A stretch of 64,000 bases of DNA, from assembly GCF_002949735.1 (NCBI RefSeq), contig NZ_CP026681.1, positions 1,922,001 through 1,986,000 of the forward strand, in the 5' to 3' direction. Both the position numbers and the translations under genes were made by a program. Source of the stretch: Nostoc sp. 'Peltigera membranacea cyanobiont' N6. Its GTDB lineage: Bacteria > Cyanobacteriota > Cyanobacteriia > Cyanobacteriales > Nostocaceae. Each line of letters opens with the position of its first letter. Position 1 is the stretch's first letter. The notes below the pieces were generated by a model that was not told where the DNA came from, did no database searches, and saw only the letters and a list, made by a program, of their open reading frames with translations. Positions 43,020 to 51,634 of the stretch are shown piece after piece.

Positions 43020-44696
43020 CTAAGGATTTCCAAAATTGCTAGATTTTTTTATACCACGAATTATCAGCCAAGCTCCTCCAGAAGAAATCAACAACAAGGG
43101 TGTTAACCAATCACCCCAACGCACATATAAAGTTTGTGTTTGTCGCCGATAAATTGTTTCAGCATGAGTTTCGTAAGTATTATATCCAGACATCCACAAA
43201 GTTCTGCCGTGAGGATCTACAAAGGCTGAATATCCGGTATTCGTTGCCCGTGCTGACCATCGATCGGTTTCAATTGCCCGCATGATATCCTGTGCATGGT
43301 GCTGAAATGGCATCGATGCAGTGTAATGGGCATCATTAGAAGAACTGAGGATAAATTGCCCACCCGCCGCAGCTTGGCGACGAAATTGTTCAGGAAAAGC
43401 AGATTCATAACATATACTAGCGATCGCACGACCAAAAGGAGTGTCAAATACCTGATTTGCTGAACCGGGAACTTGGTGTGCCTCCAAAGGCGACAACCGT
43501 TGAACTAGTCCGCCTAAAATTCCTTCAAAGGGAATATATTCTCCCAAGGGTACTAGTTTGGACTTATCGTAGCGGCTGACAATTTCAGCTTTACTGTTGA
43601 AAGTAAACAAGCTAATTGTATAACTGTCTCCCCGTTCGCCGAAAGCGCCAATCCAAGCAACCACACCTTTTTCCTTCACTGCTGCAACTAAGGCAGTTTG
43701 CATCAAGTTGCTCTGAAAAATAGGTAAGGCTCCTTCTGGCGTGAGAACTGCATCTACACCTTGGTCTGCTAAAGTTAGATACCCAGTGGTGTAATTTTCT
43801 TGGGCGCGACGAAACCCTTCGGAACTTCGTAAAAGTCGGTTTGGAATATTACCCTGAACAATCCCCACTTTTAAAGCCGCTTCTGGACGTTGGGCAATGG
43901 GACGGTTATATAAGATAAAACCAATGAGGTGTAAGGTAATTAATAGTCCCGTGGCGATTACCCAGTATTTATTAACAAACCGCCAAGGCGCAGAGAAGCC
44001 AGTGCGTTGCGGGGGTTCCCCCCGTTGTAGCAACTGGCGCGACGCAGAAGAAATTCTCTCTGCCTCTGTGCGGTTCATCCATCCTTCCGCAATTAACCCA
44101 TTCACAGCAACTATTGCCGCTGTCACAGTATTAGGCCCCGATAGTTGACCCAAATGAACAATTACGAGATTGTGCGGACTTTGTGTGTAAGCCAAAGAAC
44201 TCCACCACAGAGGCCCCGCACTCCACAGACTCTCTAATCCACACCAAACGGCTGTACCAATAAGTACACGCAACCAAGGTTTTTGTTCCCCCAGGCGAAC
44301 CATTACAGCCGCCCAAATACTAAGAAATATCCCTCCCAAGACACTGATAAATCCCCAACAAAAAAGAGTGATTGCCAAACTCGGCAACCAGGGAACTCCC
44401 AACCATGTCATCGGGTGAATTCCAGTAATCCAGAATAGGGCGACAGCATGAAAACCAATACCCCAGAGGAAAGCCGGGGGGTATTGGTTTTTACCTTTTG
44501 CTGAAGTGACAACTAGCACCCATAAGGGAACTAGGGCAATCCAAGCCAAAAACCATGCATTTACTGGGGCTACAGTTAGCCCCATTAAAACGCCGCTAGC
44601 TAAGGCAATTAACCAAGGGAGCAAAGAGATAAATCTCTCCCCCCGCTTCCCCTGCTCCCCCTGCTTCTTACTCTGCTTCTTGTGCATCGACAGCAT
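43020..44696 (-). CDS. lnt: Apolipoprotein N-acyltransferase with a repeat-derived insert
   Basis: 558 residues. About six hydrophobic segments fill residues 25-210, and the nitrilase domain follows. The active-site set is visible: Glu in LTPEGALP, Lys in SRYDKSKLVPLGEYIPFEG, and Cys in ASICYESAFPEQF, then ATNTGYSAFVDPHGRTL. It adds the third acyl chain to lipoproteins in the inner membrane. Between membrane segments, about residues 203-240, SSASRQLLQRGEPPQRTGFSA is coded by a dispersed genomic repeat in frame. Its 5' end overlaps gyrA by 29 bp. Confidence 0.88.
   Translation of the reverse strand: MLSMHKKQSKKQGEQGKRGERFISLLPWLIALASGVLMGLTVAPVNAWFLAWIALVPLWVLVVTSAKGKNQYPPAFLWGIGFHAVALFWITGIHPMTWLGVPWLPSLAITLFCWGFISVLGGIFLSIWAAVMVRLGEQKPWLRVLIGTAVWCGLESLWSAGPLWWSSLAYTQSPHNLVIVHLGQLSGPNTVTAAIVAVNGLIAEGWMNRTEAERISSASRQLLQRGEPPQRTGFSAPWRFVNKYWVIATGLLITLHLIGFILYNRPIAQRPEAALKVGIVQGNIPNRLLRSSEGFRRAQENYTTGYLTLADQGVDAVLTPEGALPIFQSNLMQTALVAAVKEKGVVAWIGAFGERGDSYTISLFTFNSKAEIVSRYDKSKLVPLGEYIPFEGILGGLVQRLSPLEAHQVPGSANQVFDTPFGRAIASICYESAFPEQFRRQAAAGGQFILSSSNDAHYTASMPFQHHAQDIMRAIETDRWSARATNTGYSAFVDPHGRTLWMSGYNTYETHAETIYRRQTQTLYVRWGDWLTPLLLISSGGAWLIIRGIKKSSNFGNP
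43983..44086. repeat. Dispersed repeat inserted in frame inside lnt
   Basis: CGCCAAGGCGCAGAGAAGCC leads into the hairpin GCCAGTGCGTTGCGG...GTAGCAACTGGC and on to GCCTCTGTGCGGTT. The hairpin module also occurs in the intergenic element at 21918-22172, and the flanking words are common intergenic text. Confidence 0.75.
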
Positions 44697-47292
44697 CAGG
44701 TGGAACTATTGCTACTCCGGTAATAGCGTCATCTTCGTCTAAACGCTGCACTCTGACTCCAGTTGCCGATCGCGATTGGATAGAAATTGCATTTACGGCT
44801 TGACGGATGATAATACCGCGATTTGTCACCATCATGATTTCATCATCATCATTGTTGACAATGCGTAGGGTTGCCAATTTGTCTTTGGTTTTGCGGTTTT
44901 TGAACTTCGTTGCCATTAAACCCTGACCAGCACGATTTTGCAGGCGGAATTGGGCAACAGGGACGCGCTTACCATATCCGCCCATTGTAATTACCAACAC
45001 CCAAGGGCCGACTACGCCACTGCTAGGCACTTCTGCGCCCTCTTCGGTAGTTTCGATAACTTCGATATCTTCAGTTTCGATTGTTTCGATTGTCTCGATT
45101 GCTTCGATATCTTCTGTTTCGGCTTCTGTAACTATATCCAAAGTTTCCAGAATTGCTGCGGGTAGAATATCCATACCCACCAGTTCATCTTTATTTTTGA
45201 GTTTCATGGCTTTCACCCCACGAGTTGCCCTACTTAAAGGACGCAGTTGTTCGTGGTTGCACCGGAAGTTAATCGCCATCCCGTTACGAGAACCAATGAT
45301 TACGCTATCCTCGACTCTGGCACGTCGCACCCAGCGCAGTTGGTCGCCTTCTTCTAAGGAAATAGCAATCAAGCCATTGGCGCGAATATGACTGAATGCT
45401 GCCAATTCGGTTTTCTTGATATTGCCGCCCTTGGTGAGCATGACCAGATATTCTTCGCTGCTAAACTCGTCAACAGGTACAATTGAGGTAATTTTTTCCT
45501 CTTTGGGAATCGGTAACATTTGGACAATTGGTGTCCCGCGACTGGTACGCGAACTCGCTGGAATTTGATATGCTCTCAGGCAATAAACAACACCACGCTC
45601 GCTAAAAAATAAAATACTATCGTGATCGCAGCAAGTTAAAAAATGCTCAATGGTATCATCATCTTTTACCTTGGCTGCGGCTTTACCTCTGGTAGCACGG
45701 CTTTGCGCTTCAAAGGTATTAACCGGCATCCGTTTGATGTAACCTTGTTCTGTAACCAGAATTATTGCTTTTTCATTGGCAATGAGGTCGCGATCGTCTA
45801 ATTCCCCTTCCCCTGGTAAAATCACCGTGCGGCGGGGTGTGGCAAAGTTAGTTTTTAATTGCGCGACTTCGGTTTCAATAATTTCTAGCACTCTCTCCCG
45901 GCGTGCCAAAATATCTTGCAAGTCAGTAATTTTTACTTGTAATTCTTCGTGTTCTAAACGAATTTTGTCTGCTTCTAAGGCAGTCAAACGCCGCAATTGC
46001 ATCTGCAAAATAGCATCTGCTTGCACTTCCGAGAGTCCGTAAGTTGTGATTAACTCACCTTTGGCTGTGGGTGCATCGGGTGCATGGCGAATCAAGACGA
46101 TAATTGGATCTAACTGGGCTAGGGCAATCAATAACCCTTGCAGGAGATGATCGCGTTCTTCAGCTTTCCGCAGTTCGTAACGGGTGCGTCTAGCAATAGA
46201 TTCGATGCGGAAATCTAAGAAGACGGTTAAGAATTGCTTGAGGGTGAGTACTTGAGGTTCGCTATTCACCAACGCCAGCATATTCGCGCCAAAGTTAGCT
46301 TGTAGTGGCGTTTGCTTGTAGAGGTTGTTGAGAACGACGCGGGGATAAGCATCACGCTTAAGTTCGATGACAACTCGCATCCCGTCGCGATCGCTTTCAT
46401 CTCGGATGTCTGCAATGCCCTCTAGTCGCTTTTCGTTCACCATTTCGGCGATTTTTTCAATCAGCGCCGCTTTATTGGTTTGATAGGGCAATTCGGTGAT
46501 GATAATTGCTTCTCTATCTGGCCGTCCCCGTTGTTCAACGGTTTCAATGTTAGCAACACCACGCATGGTAATGGAACCACGCCCGGTAGTGTAAGCTTCT
46601 CGAATGGCAGATGTTCCTAAAATTTGCGCCCCAGTCGGAAAGTCTGGGCCGTGGACATACTGCATTAAATCGAGATCCGTGAGTTCGGGATTGTGGATTA
46701 CAGCCACCAAAGCATCAATCAATTCGCCCAAATTGTGCGGCGGAATGTTGGTTGCCATCCCCACGGCAATCCCAGAGGAACCGTTGAGCAACAATTGGGG
46801 AATCCGCGCCGGTAATACTGTGGGTTCTTGCTGCGAACCGTCGAAGTTATCGGCAAAATCTACAGTTTCATACTCGATGTCGTGGAGTAACCCAGCGCTA
46901 GTTAAAGCTTGTAAGCGGCATTCTGTGTACCGCATGGCGGCTGGCGGATCGTTGTCTACCGAACCGAAGTTACCATGTCCGTTAACTAGGGGCGATCGCA
47001 TCGAAAAATCCTGCGCCATCCGCACCAAGGCATCATATACTGCCGTGTCGCCGTGGGGGTGATATTTACCCAACACTTCCCCCACTACACGGGCACATTT
47101 CTTAAAAGGGCGATCGTGGAGTAGACCTAGCTCGTGCATTGCGTAGAGAATGCGACGATGCACAGGTTTTAGACCATCCCTGGCATCTGGCAACGCCCGA
47201 CCCACTATCACGCTCATGGCGTATTCCAGATAAGACTGCGACATTTCGGTTCGCAAGTCTATCGGGATAATCCTCTCCTGTGAGGTTGTCAT
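44668..47292 (-). CDS. gyrA: DNA gyrase / type IIA topoisomerase subunit A
   Basis: 874 residues. DARDGLKPVHRRILYAM and GEVLGKYHPHGD are in the winged-helix domain, and the catalytic tyrosine is Tyr122 in PAAMRYTECR, the same number as in E. coli GyrA. LAYQT-like TELPYQTNKAAL and QMQLRRLTALE follow. The C-terminal six-bladed wrap domain starts near residue 505. Where GyrA normally has QRRGGKG this protein reads AQSRATRGK, a degenerate GyrA box, so supercoiling activity or a ParC-like role is open. An acidic insert rich in IET/EDIE lies within a blade. Its 3' end overlaps lnt. Confidence 0.85.
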   Translation of the reverse strand: MTTSQERIIPIDLRTEMSQSYLEYAMSVIVGRALPDARDGLKPVHRRILYAMHELGLLHDRPFKKCARVVGEVLGKYHPHGDTAVYDALVRMAQDFSMRSPLVNGHGNFGSVDNDPPAAMRYTECRLQALTSAGLLHDIEYETVDFADNFDGSQQEPTVLPARIPQLLLNGSSGIAVGMATNIPPHNLGELIDALVAVIHNPELTDLDLMQYVHGPDFPTGAQILGTSAIREAYTTGRGSITMRGVANIETVEQRGRPDREAIIITELPYQTNKAALIEKIAEMVNEKRLEGIADIRDESDRDGMRVVIELKRDAYPRVVLNNLYKQTPLQANFGANMLALVNSEPQVLTLKQFLTVFLDFRIESIARRTRYELRKAEERDHLLQGLLIALAQLDPIIVLIRHAPDAPTAKGELITTYGLSEVQADAILQMQLRRLTALEADKIRLEHEELQVKITDLQDILARRERVLEIIETEVAQLKTNFATPRRTVILPGEGELDDRDLIANEKAIILVTEQGYIKRMPVNTFEAQSRATRGKAAAKVKDDDTIEHFLTCCDHDSILFFSERGVVYCLRAYQIPASSRTSRGTPIVQMLPIPKEEKITSIVPVDEFSSEEYLVMLTKGGNIKKTELAAFSHIRANGLIAISLEEGDQLRWVRRARVEDSVIIGSRNGMAINFRCNHEQLRPLSRATRGVKAMKLKNKDELVGMDILPAAILETLDIVTEAETEDIEAIETIETIETEDIEVIETTEEGAEVPSSGVVGPWVLVITMGGYGKRVPVAQFRLQNRAGQGLMATKFKNRKTKDKLATLRIVNNDDDEIMMVTNRGIIIRQAVNAISIQSRSATGVRVQRLDEDDAITGVAIVPPDAVDAQEAE
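45018..45135. repeat. Degenerate repeat coding the acidic gyrA insert
   Basis: TTTCGAT/GTTTCGATATCTTC words repeat on the plus strand and encode EDIEAIETIETIETEDIEVI on the minus strand. Confidence 0.7.
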
Positions 47293-47784
47293 AACCTAAA
47301 AATCTCCAAAAATCGTAGATTTTAGCTTTTTTACTCGGCAAAGCGCAAAATTATGCTAAATTGCTCTTGAATAATTGCCATAATTTGATACAATCCTAGC
47401 ATATTATTGCCTTGTTTTGTCTGGGCAGCTAATCCAAATATCTAGTAAAAAAAAGATATAATAACTCACATCTGAGAAGCTTTTAGCTATTTAACAAGAG
47501 CAGTAGAATAAAAGGTTGCTCAGTGCTAATTTGTTCAACTTGAAATCTGACAGGATAAATTTAAGAAAAGAATCTAAAATTGGCTTTATAAGCTATTGCT
47601 CTGATAATCCTTAATTAACATATTTGTCGCTGAATAATAGATTAAAAATGCAGGTATAATTGATAGTTTATATTTGATAAATAGCAGAATTCGAGAAAGC
47701 CTTCCAAGATGTAATTAAAGGAAAACTCGCAAAAATTTAGTATTCAGAATCAACAAGATATTTTCACGTAAAGGAGAGGAAATT
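47293..47784. other. Divergent promoter region of gyrA and trmB
   Basis: 492 bp, AT-rich, with no gene, RNA or repeat recognised. Promoters of both divergent genes are expected here. Confidence 0.5.
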
Positions 47785-47787
47785 TTG
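47771..47787 (+). promoter_or_regulatory. Ribosome-binding site deciding the TTG start of trmB
   Basis: AAGGAG at 47771-47776 stands 8 bases before TTG at 47785. No ATG is available ahead of the conserved N-terminus. Confidence 0.7.
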
Positions 47788-48420
47788 GCAGCAGTCCGAG
47801 TCCGCCAGCATGTCAATCCACTTGCTAAAAAGTATCAAACAGCAGCAAGTCCCCTTGAATGGGAAAAAATTTATGCAAAGCCAAATCAACCACTACATTT
47901 AGATATTGGCTGCGCGAAAGGACAGTTTTTGTTAAATATGGCCAAAATAGAACCTAATTGGAATTATCTAGGTTTAGAAATTCGTGAACCTCTGGTGGTG
48001 GAAGCGAATAAGTTACGTTTTGAGTTGGGTTTCACAAACCTGCATTACTTATTTTGCAATGTGAATAATTCACTGGACTCACTTTTATCTTCCCTCCCTC
48101 CAGGAAGTTTACAGCGCGTTACAATTCAATTCCCCGATCCTTGGTTTAAAACCCGCCATGCTAAACGTCGTGTAGTGCAACCAGAATTTGTGGCAGAATT
48201 AGCTAGTTATCTGGCGGTTGGTGGGGTTGTGTTTGTGCAATCAGATATGGAATTTATCGCGGTGGAAATGCGCGATCGCTTCGCTGCTAACCCAGCTTAT
48301 CAGAAAGTTGGTACAGAAGAATGGTTAGCAGAAAATCCGCTACCAGTCCCCACAGAACGGGAAATAGGTACGCAAAAAAAGGGTGAACCTGTTTATCGGG
48401 CTTTGTTTATCAGGCGATAA
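47785..48420 (+). CDS. trmB: tRNA (guanine-N7)-methyltransferase
   Basis: 211 residues. LHLDIGCAKGQFLLNMA binds SAM, NYLGLEIREPLVVEA follows, and the TrmB signature is VTIQFPDPWFKTRHAKRRVVQ, with catalytic residues in PDPW and the basic run. The C-terminal TEREIGTQKKGEPVYRALFI contacts tRNA. It methylates G46 in the variable loop of tRNAs. The start is TTG, supported by the site at 47771. Confidence 0.93.
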   Translation: MAAVRVRQHVNPLAKKYQTAASPLEWEKIYAKPNQPLHLDIGCAKGQFLLNMAKIEPNWNYLGLEIREPLVVEANKLRFELGFTNLHYLFCNVNNSLDSLLSSLPPGSLQRVTIQFPDPWFKTRHAKRRVVQPEFVAELASYLAVGGVVFVQSDMEFIAVEMRDRFAANPAYQKVGTEEWLAENPLPVPTEREIGTQKKGEPVYRALFIRR

Positions 48421-48431
48421 TTTCTGAATGA

Positions 48432-48459
48432 GGGGTAGCGATCGCCCGATCGCTACCCC
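48432..48459. terminator. Perfect hairpin between convergent trmB and PMT genes
   Basis: GGGGTAGCGATCG and CGATCGCTACCCC form a 13-bp perfect stem with a 2-base loop and contain HIP1-like cores. The place suits a two-way terminator, though no U-tract is seen. Confidence 0.5.
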
Positions 48460-48518
48460 AAGCGAGTATTAATAATGTTTTAAAAGTTACTCTTCTAATT
48501 ACCCTATATCCGCTTTAA

Positions 48519-50159
48519 TCAAATCCAAGAGTTAAACCACATTCGCATTTTATAACCGTCGGGGGAAAGGGGTAAACCCAAATAAATAGGCATCCAGAAA
48601 ATAAAAGCAGCCAGAATGATAAAAGTAATGGTGACACCTAAAACCCGGAGTTGTTGATAATAACTGCGAAGACACTGATCGACAAACCAAGCGATCGCTA
48701 AAAATACAAATACTACTGCACACATATAATGGTAGATGAAAACGCACCTCGTCACTTCTACCCAAGGTGCTAAGTTAGCAGCATAATTTACAACTAAATA
48801 CAAGGCAATCCAACTATCAACACTAAGGGGTGCAGGCACAGAAAAACGCTTTTCCTTCACCCAAGGCATTACGATTTGTGCAACTAACATTCCTGCTAAA
48901 AATAACATGGCAGCAACACCAAACCACCACAAAAATGGATTACCCATTGCATGGACATCATAAATAACTTTTCCAGCACCAGCAGGCAAAGGTGGCCCCA
49001 TTACAGGTAATGGTTCGGTGATACTTTCAGCTGTTTGATAATAATATGCCATTGGTCGAGTCATCAAAGGCCATTTGTACCAGGCAGCACAATAAGGATG
49101 CACGTTCGGACTATTACCACCGAGTTGTAAGTGAAATTTCAAAATTTGCCGATGTACTTCTATAAATCCATAAGTTTTATCTAGCTGAAGGTGGGGAATC
49201 CAGATGATGCTGTAGATAGAAGCTGGGATAATTCCTAGATAAAATAACATCTGGAAAATATTTAGCTGAGTCAAATTTTGTAGTGGTGTCTGAGATGACA
49301 GAGATGGTGTAGAGGGAGAAGAACAAGTACTAATTCCTGTCTCCTGCCTCCTGCCTTCTACTTCTTGTGCCCCCTCCCCTGTAGAGGTTCCCAGACTCGC
49401 TAACGCTGCGCTATCCTGCCTCCTGCCTCCTGCCTGATTAAATAAAGGGGATGTAAAAAAGAGTTTGGGGTTAGGAAAAGAATGTATTCCCTGAATTACC
49501 CAAGCTACTATCCAAATAAGATAAGCACCTGATAGGAACCATAAACCGTTCCACTTAGTACCAACTGAAGCACCAAAAGCAATGCCAGCAAAAACTAACC
49601 AAAATGAACGTCGTCGATTTTGGTTATCTAATGCCAATAATAAAAACCAGTGCCCTAACAAACCAAAGATGACGATATAAATATTACTTAAAGCATAGCG
49701 AGACTCAACCAGAAAGATGCCATCACAAGCTGTGAACAAACCTGCAAGCAGAGCAAAGCTACGACGATAACTCAACTGATAAGCGATCGCAGCCACAACT
49801 ACAGGAATAAATGAGCCTGTAAGAGCATTTAACCACCGATAAGTCCAAGGCGATCGCATTGAACCCGTCAACCCATTTACTGTATCGTGCCAAAAAGGAA
49901 TGTGACTGCCAATCCAAATGCCGATGCCGATCGTATACTGACTTAGCGGCGGATGAGCATTAAAAAATGGCGTATGGGTGAGATAATTATTACCAAATTT
50001 GGCAAAGTAAACTTCATCAAATACCAGGGTATTGAATCGTTCCAGTCCCCAAAACCTTAAGGCGAGTGAGAGGATAAATATACCCAACATCCCAATTCGG
50101 AACCATTTTTTGGTTATTGGGTATTGGTTATGGGGCATGGGGTATGGGGCATTGGACAT
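48519..50159 (-). CDS. PMT-type (GT39) membrane glycosyltransferase with low-complexity insert
   Basis: 546 residues and about eleven hydrophobic segments. The first loop contains LRFWGLERFNTLVFDEVYF, with the Asp-Glu of protein O-mannosyltransferases, and FNAHPPLSQYTIGIG follows. A loop near the C-terminal third has HPYCAAWYKWPLMTRPMAYYY. It should transfer a sugar from a polyprenyl phosphate to an extracytoplasmic acceptor. About residues 240-290 are a Ser/Gly/Gln-rich stretch (AGGRRQDSAALASLGTSTGE) coded by intergenic-type repeats, absent from typical members. Confidence 0.85.
   Translation of the reverse strand: MSNAPYPMPHNQYPITKKWFRIGMLGIFILSLALRFWGLERFNTLVFDEVYFAKFGNNYLTHTPFFNAHPPLSQYTIGIGIWIGSHIPFWHDTVNGLTGSMRSPWTYRWLNALTGSFIPVVVAAIAYQLSYRRSFALLAGLFTACDGIFLVESRYALSNIYIVIFGLLGHWFLLLALDNQNRRRSFWLVFAGIAFGASVGTKWNGLWFLSGAYLIWIVAWVIQGIHSFPNPKLFFTSPLFNQAGGRRQDSAALASLGTSTGEGAQEVEGRRQETGISTCSSPSTPSLSSQTPLQNLTQLNIFQMLFYLGIIPASIYSIIWIPHLQLDKTYGFIEVHRQILKFHLQLGGNSPNVHPYCAAWYKWPLMTRPMAYYYQTAESITEPLPVMGPPLPAGAGKVIYDVHAMGNPFLWWFGVAAMLFLAGMLVAQIVMPWVKEKRFSVPAPLSVDSWIALYLVVNYAANLAPWVEVTRCVFIYHYMCAVVFVFLAIAWFVDQCLRSYYQQLRVLGVTITFIILAAFIFWMPIYLGLPLSPDGYKMRMWFNSWI
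49300..49437. repeat. Intergenic-type repeat inside the PMT gene
   Basis: CTCCTGCCTCCTGCCTTCTA at 49341 and TCCTGCCTCCTGCCTCCTGC near 49415 flank CTCGCTAACGCTGCGCTAT. These are the same kind of words found between genes elsewhere, and here they are translated in frame. Confidence 0.7.
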
Positions 50160-50230
50160 AGGTTAATCATCAGCAGAATATAGCGATCGCTATATTACAG
50201 GCAGCGATCCAGAAGTTCAACTATTGTTGG

Positions 50231-50590
50231 TTATGCGATCGCAAATTCTGAATCTTCCCGCAGTTCTTCAGACCGGAATCCCAACACAATCCGATCCTTT
50301 GATATCCCTGCCTTCACGAATTCCGTTGCTAGTCCATCTTCAGTGCCATCACGTTGAATCCAAATTTTGCCATCAATAATATCAATGTGAATCAGACAGC
50401 CATGAACGCGGCGTGTTGCAGTTACAGAAAGTTCAGGCACTGGTTCTCGACCAAGAATCATCACCAAATATCGATCCTGTTCTTTATCAAAAATAGTTTC
50501 ATGCTGAATATGACCGTAAGAGTAAGGAATTTTCGTGTGTTCAGTAAGAATGGTGCAAATTATCTGTCTGTATTGTTCCAGAGTATCCAT
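50231..50590 (-). CDS. XisI-like protein (fdxN element excision controlling factor family)
   Basis: 119 residues. MDTLEQYRQIICTILTEHTK, then RYLVMILG, RVHGCLIHIDIIDGKIWIQRDGTE and GLATEFVKAGISKDRIVLGF are the conserved XisI blocks. In Anabaena XisI acts with XisH in excision of the fdxN element during heterocyst formation, but most family members lie far from such elements and have no proven role. It overlaps the 3' end of the xisH remnant by 31 bp, as in intact pairs. Confidence 0.85.
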   Translation of the reverse strand: MDTLEQYRQIICTILTEHTKIPYSYGHIQHETIFDKEQDRYLVMILGREPVPELSVTATRRVHGCLIHIDIIDGKIWIQRDGTEDGLATEFVKAGISKDRIVLGFRSEELREDSEFAIA

Positions 50591-50820
50591 CGGACTATAA
50601 CCTCTCGCTTTGGATTGAAAACGATCAGAGGAATTTTGTAGTCTTCCAATATAAGTTTACCAAGGGGTTCCTCCTCAAAAATGTCGGTAAAAATATCCTC
50701 ATGAACAGCAATATACAAAACCCTATCTCGATAATTGCGGCTCATAACAGCAAGATAGGTAAAGTACTGACCAATTACCTGTTCTCGCTCTGCTACTTCT
50801 GAGTCGCTAGTGAGATACCC
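50560..50820 (-). pseudogene. xisH remnant (N-terminal half lost)
   Basis: The frame from 50820 to 50560 reads SDSEVAEREQVIGQYFTYLA then RDRVLYIAVHEDIFTDIF and PLIVFNPKREVIVRWI, which corresponds to the C-terminal half of XisH. A stop codon (50821-50823) interrupts it directly upstream and no N-terminal half is found beyond. XisH is normally about 135-140 residues, with its nuclease-like core in the missing part. An ATG at 50743-50745 could give a 61-residue product. Confidence 0.7.
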
Positions 50821-50917
50821 TTAAATGAAGGGGGACAAATGAGTTTATTTTGATAACTATTAACTAATAACGGTTAACTATTCACCATCAACTAATAATT
50901 ACAGGAGGTAATTAAAC

Positions 50918-51205
50918 ATGAAAGTTAGAGGTATAAAACGTGGTCAAAACATTGAAGTTTCAGAACAACTTGATGAGATTCCAGATGGGACAGAAATCAT
51001 TATAGACGTAAATTTTATTGCCAATAAAATTGCGGAAACACAATCACCATTAACAGACGATAAGAGACTAGCTAGACTCAATCAATTATTTGGGGCTTGG
51101 AAAAATCAACCAGAATTAAAAGAAATATTTACAGAAATTGACCAACAGCGTCATACTTATCAAGGCAGAATTATAGACTCACTTGATAATCAGGATAACG
51201 GCTAA
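50918..51205 (+). CDS. Predicted antitoxin of a VapBC-like pair
   Basis: 95 residues. The N-terminus MKVRGIKRGQNIEVSEQLDEIPDGTEI is a short SpoVT/AbrB- or VapB-like DNA-binding strand region. The acidic, helical C-terminus (NQLFGAWKNQPELKEIFTEI) would bind the toxin. A strong ribosome-binding site (AGGAGGT, 50903-50909) precedes the ATG. Its stop overlaps the toxin ATG by one base as TAATG, typical of toxin-antitoxin operons. Confidence 0.75.
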   Translation: MKVRGIKRGQNIEVSEQLDEIPDGTEIIIDVNFIANKIAETQSPLTDDKRLARLNQLFGAWKNQPELKEIFTEIDQQRHTYQGRIIDSLDNQDNG

Positions 51206-51600
51206 TGTATCTACTAGATACCAACATTTGCATTGCACTGCTAAATGAAAATCTCCAAGCTGTTACTAAATTCAATCGATTTTTCAGCCAATGCTATCTG
51301 TCCATCATTGTAGTTTCAGAGCTATACAAAGGTGTTTATTGTTCTCGACAAGTAGCCGAGAATCTAGAGATATTAGCACAGTTTATAGAACTACTACCAG
51401 TGGAAGAATTTGAAATAGAAGCAGCTATTGAATTTGGCAAGATTCAAAGTGAACTCCGAATGATTGGGAAACCTACTGGAGAATTTGATGCCTTAATTGC
51501 TGCTGTGGCTCGTTCTCGTGACGATATTCTGGTTACTAATAATATCAAAGATTTTGAAAATATTCCCAACTTAAAATTAGATAACTGGTTAGAAACTTGA
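51205..51600 (+). CDS. vapC: VapC-like PIN-domain toxin
   Basis: 131 residues. The PIN acidic residues are all in place: Asp5 in YLLDTNICIAL, Glu39 in VVSELYKGV, Asp95 in GEFDALIAAVA and Asp116 in VTNNIKDFENIP. VapC toxins are magnesium-dependent RNases, often cutting tRNA or rRNA, and are held inactive by the upstream antitoxin. The gene looks intact and is translationally coupled to its partner. Confidence 0.88.
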   Translation: MYLLDTNICIALLNENLQAVTKFNRFFSQCYLSIIVVSELYKGVYCSRQVAENLEILAQFIELLPVEEFEIEAAIEFGKIQSELRMIGKPTGEFDALIAAVARSRDDILVTNNIKDFENIPNLKLDNWLET

Positions 51601-51634
51601 AAATATCGAGCGTCAGAACGAGCGTCATTACGAA

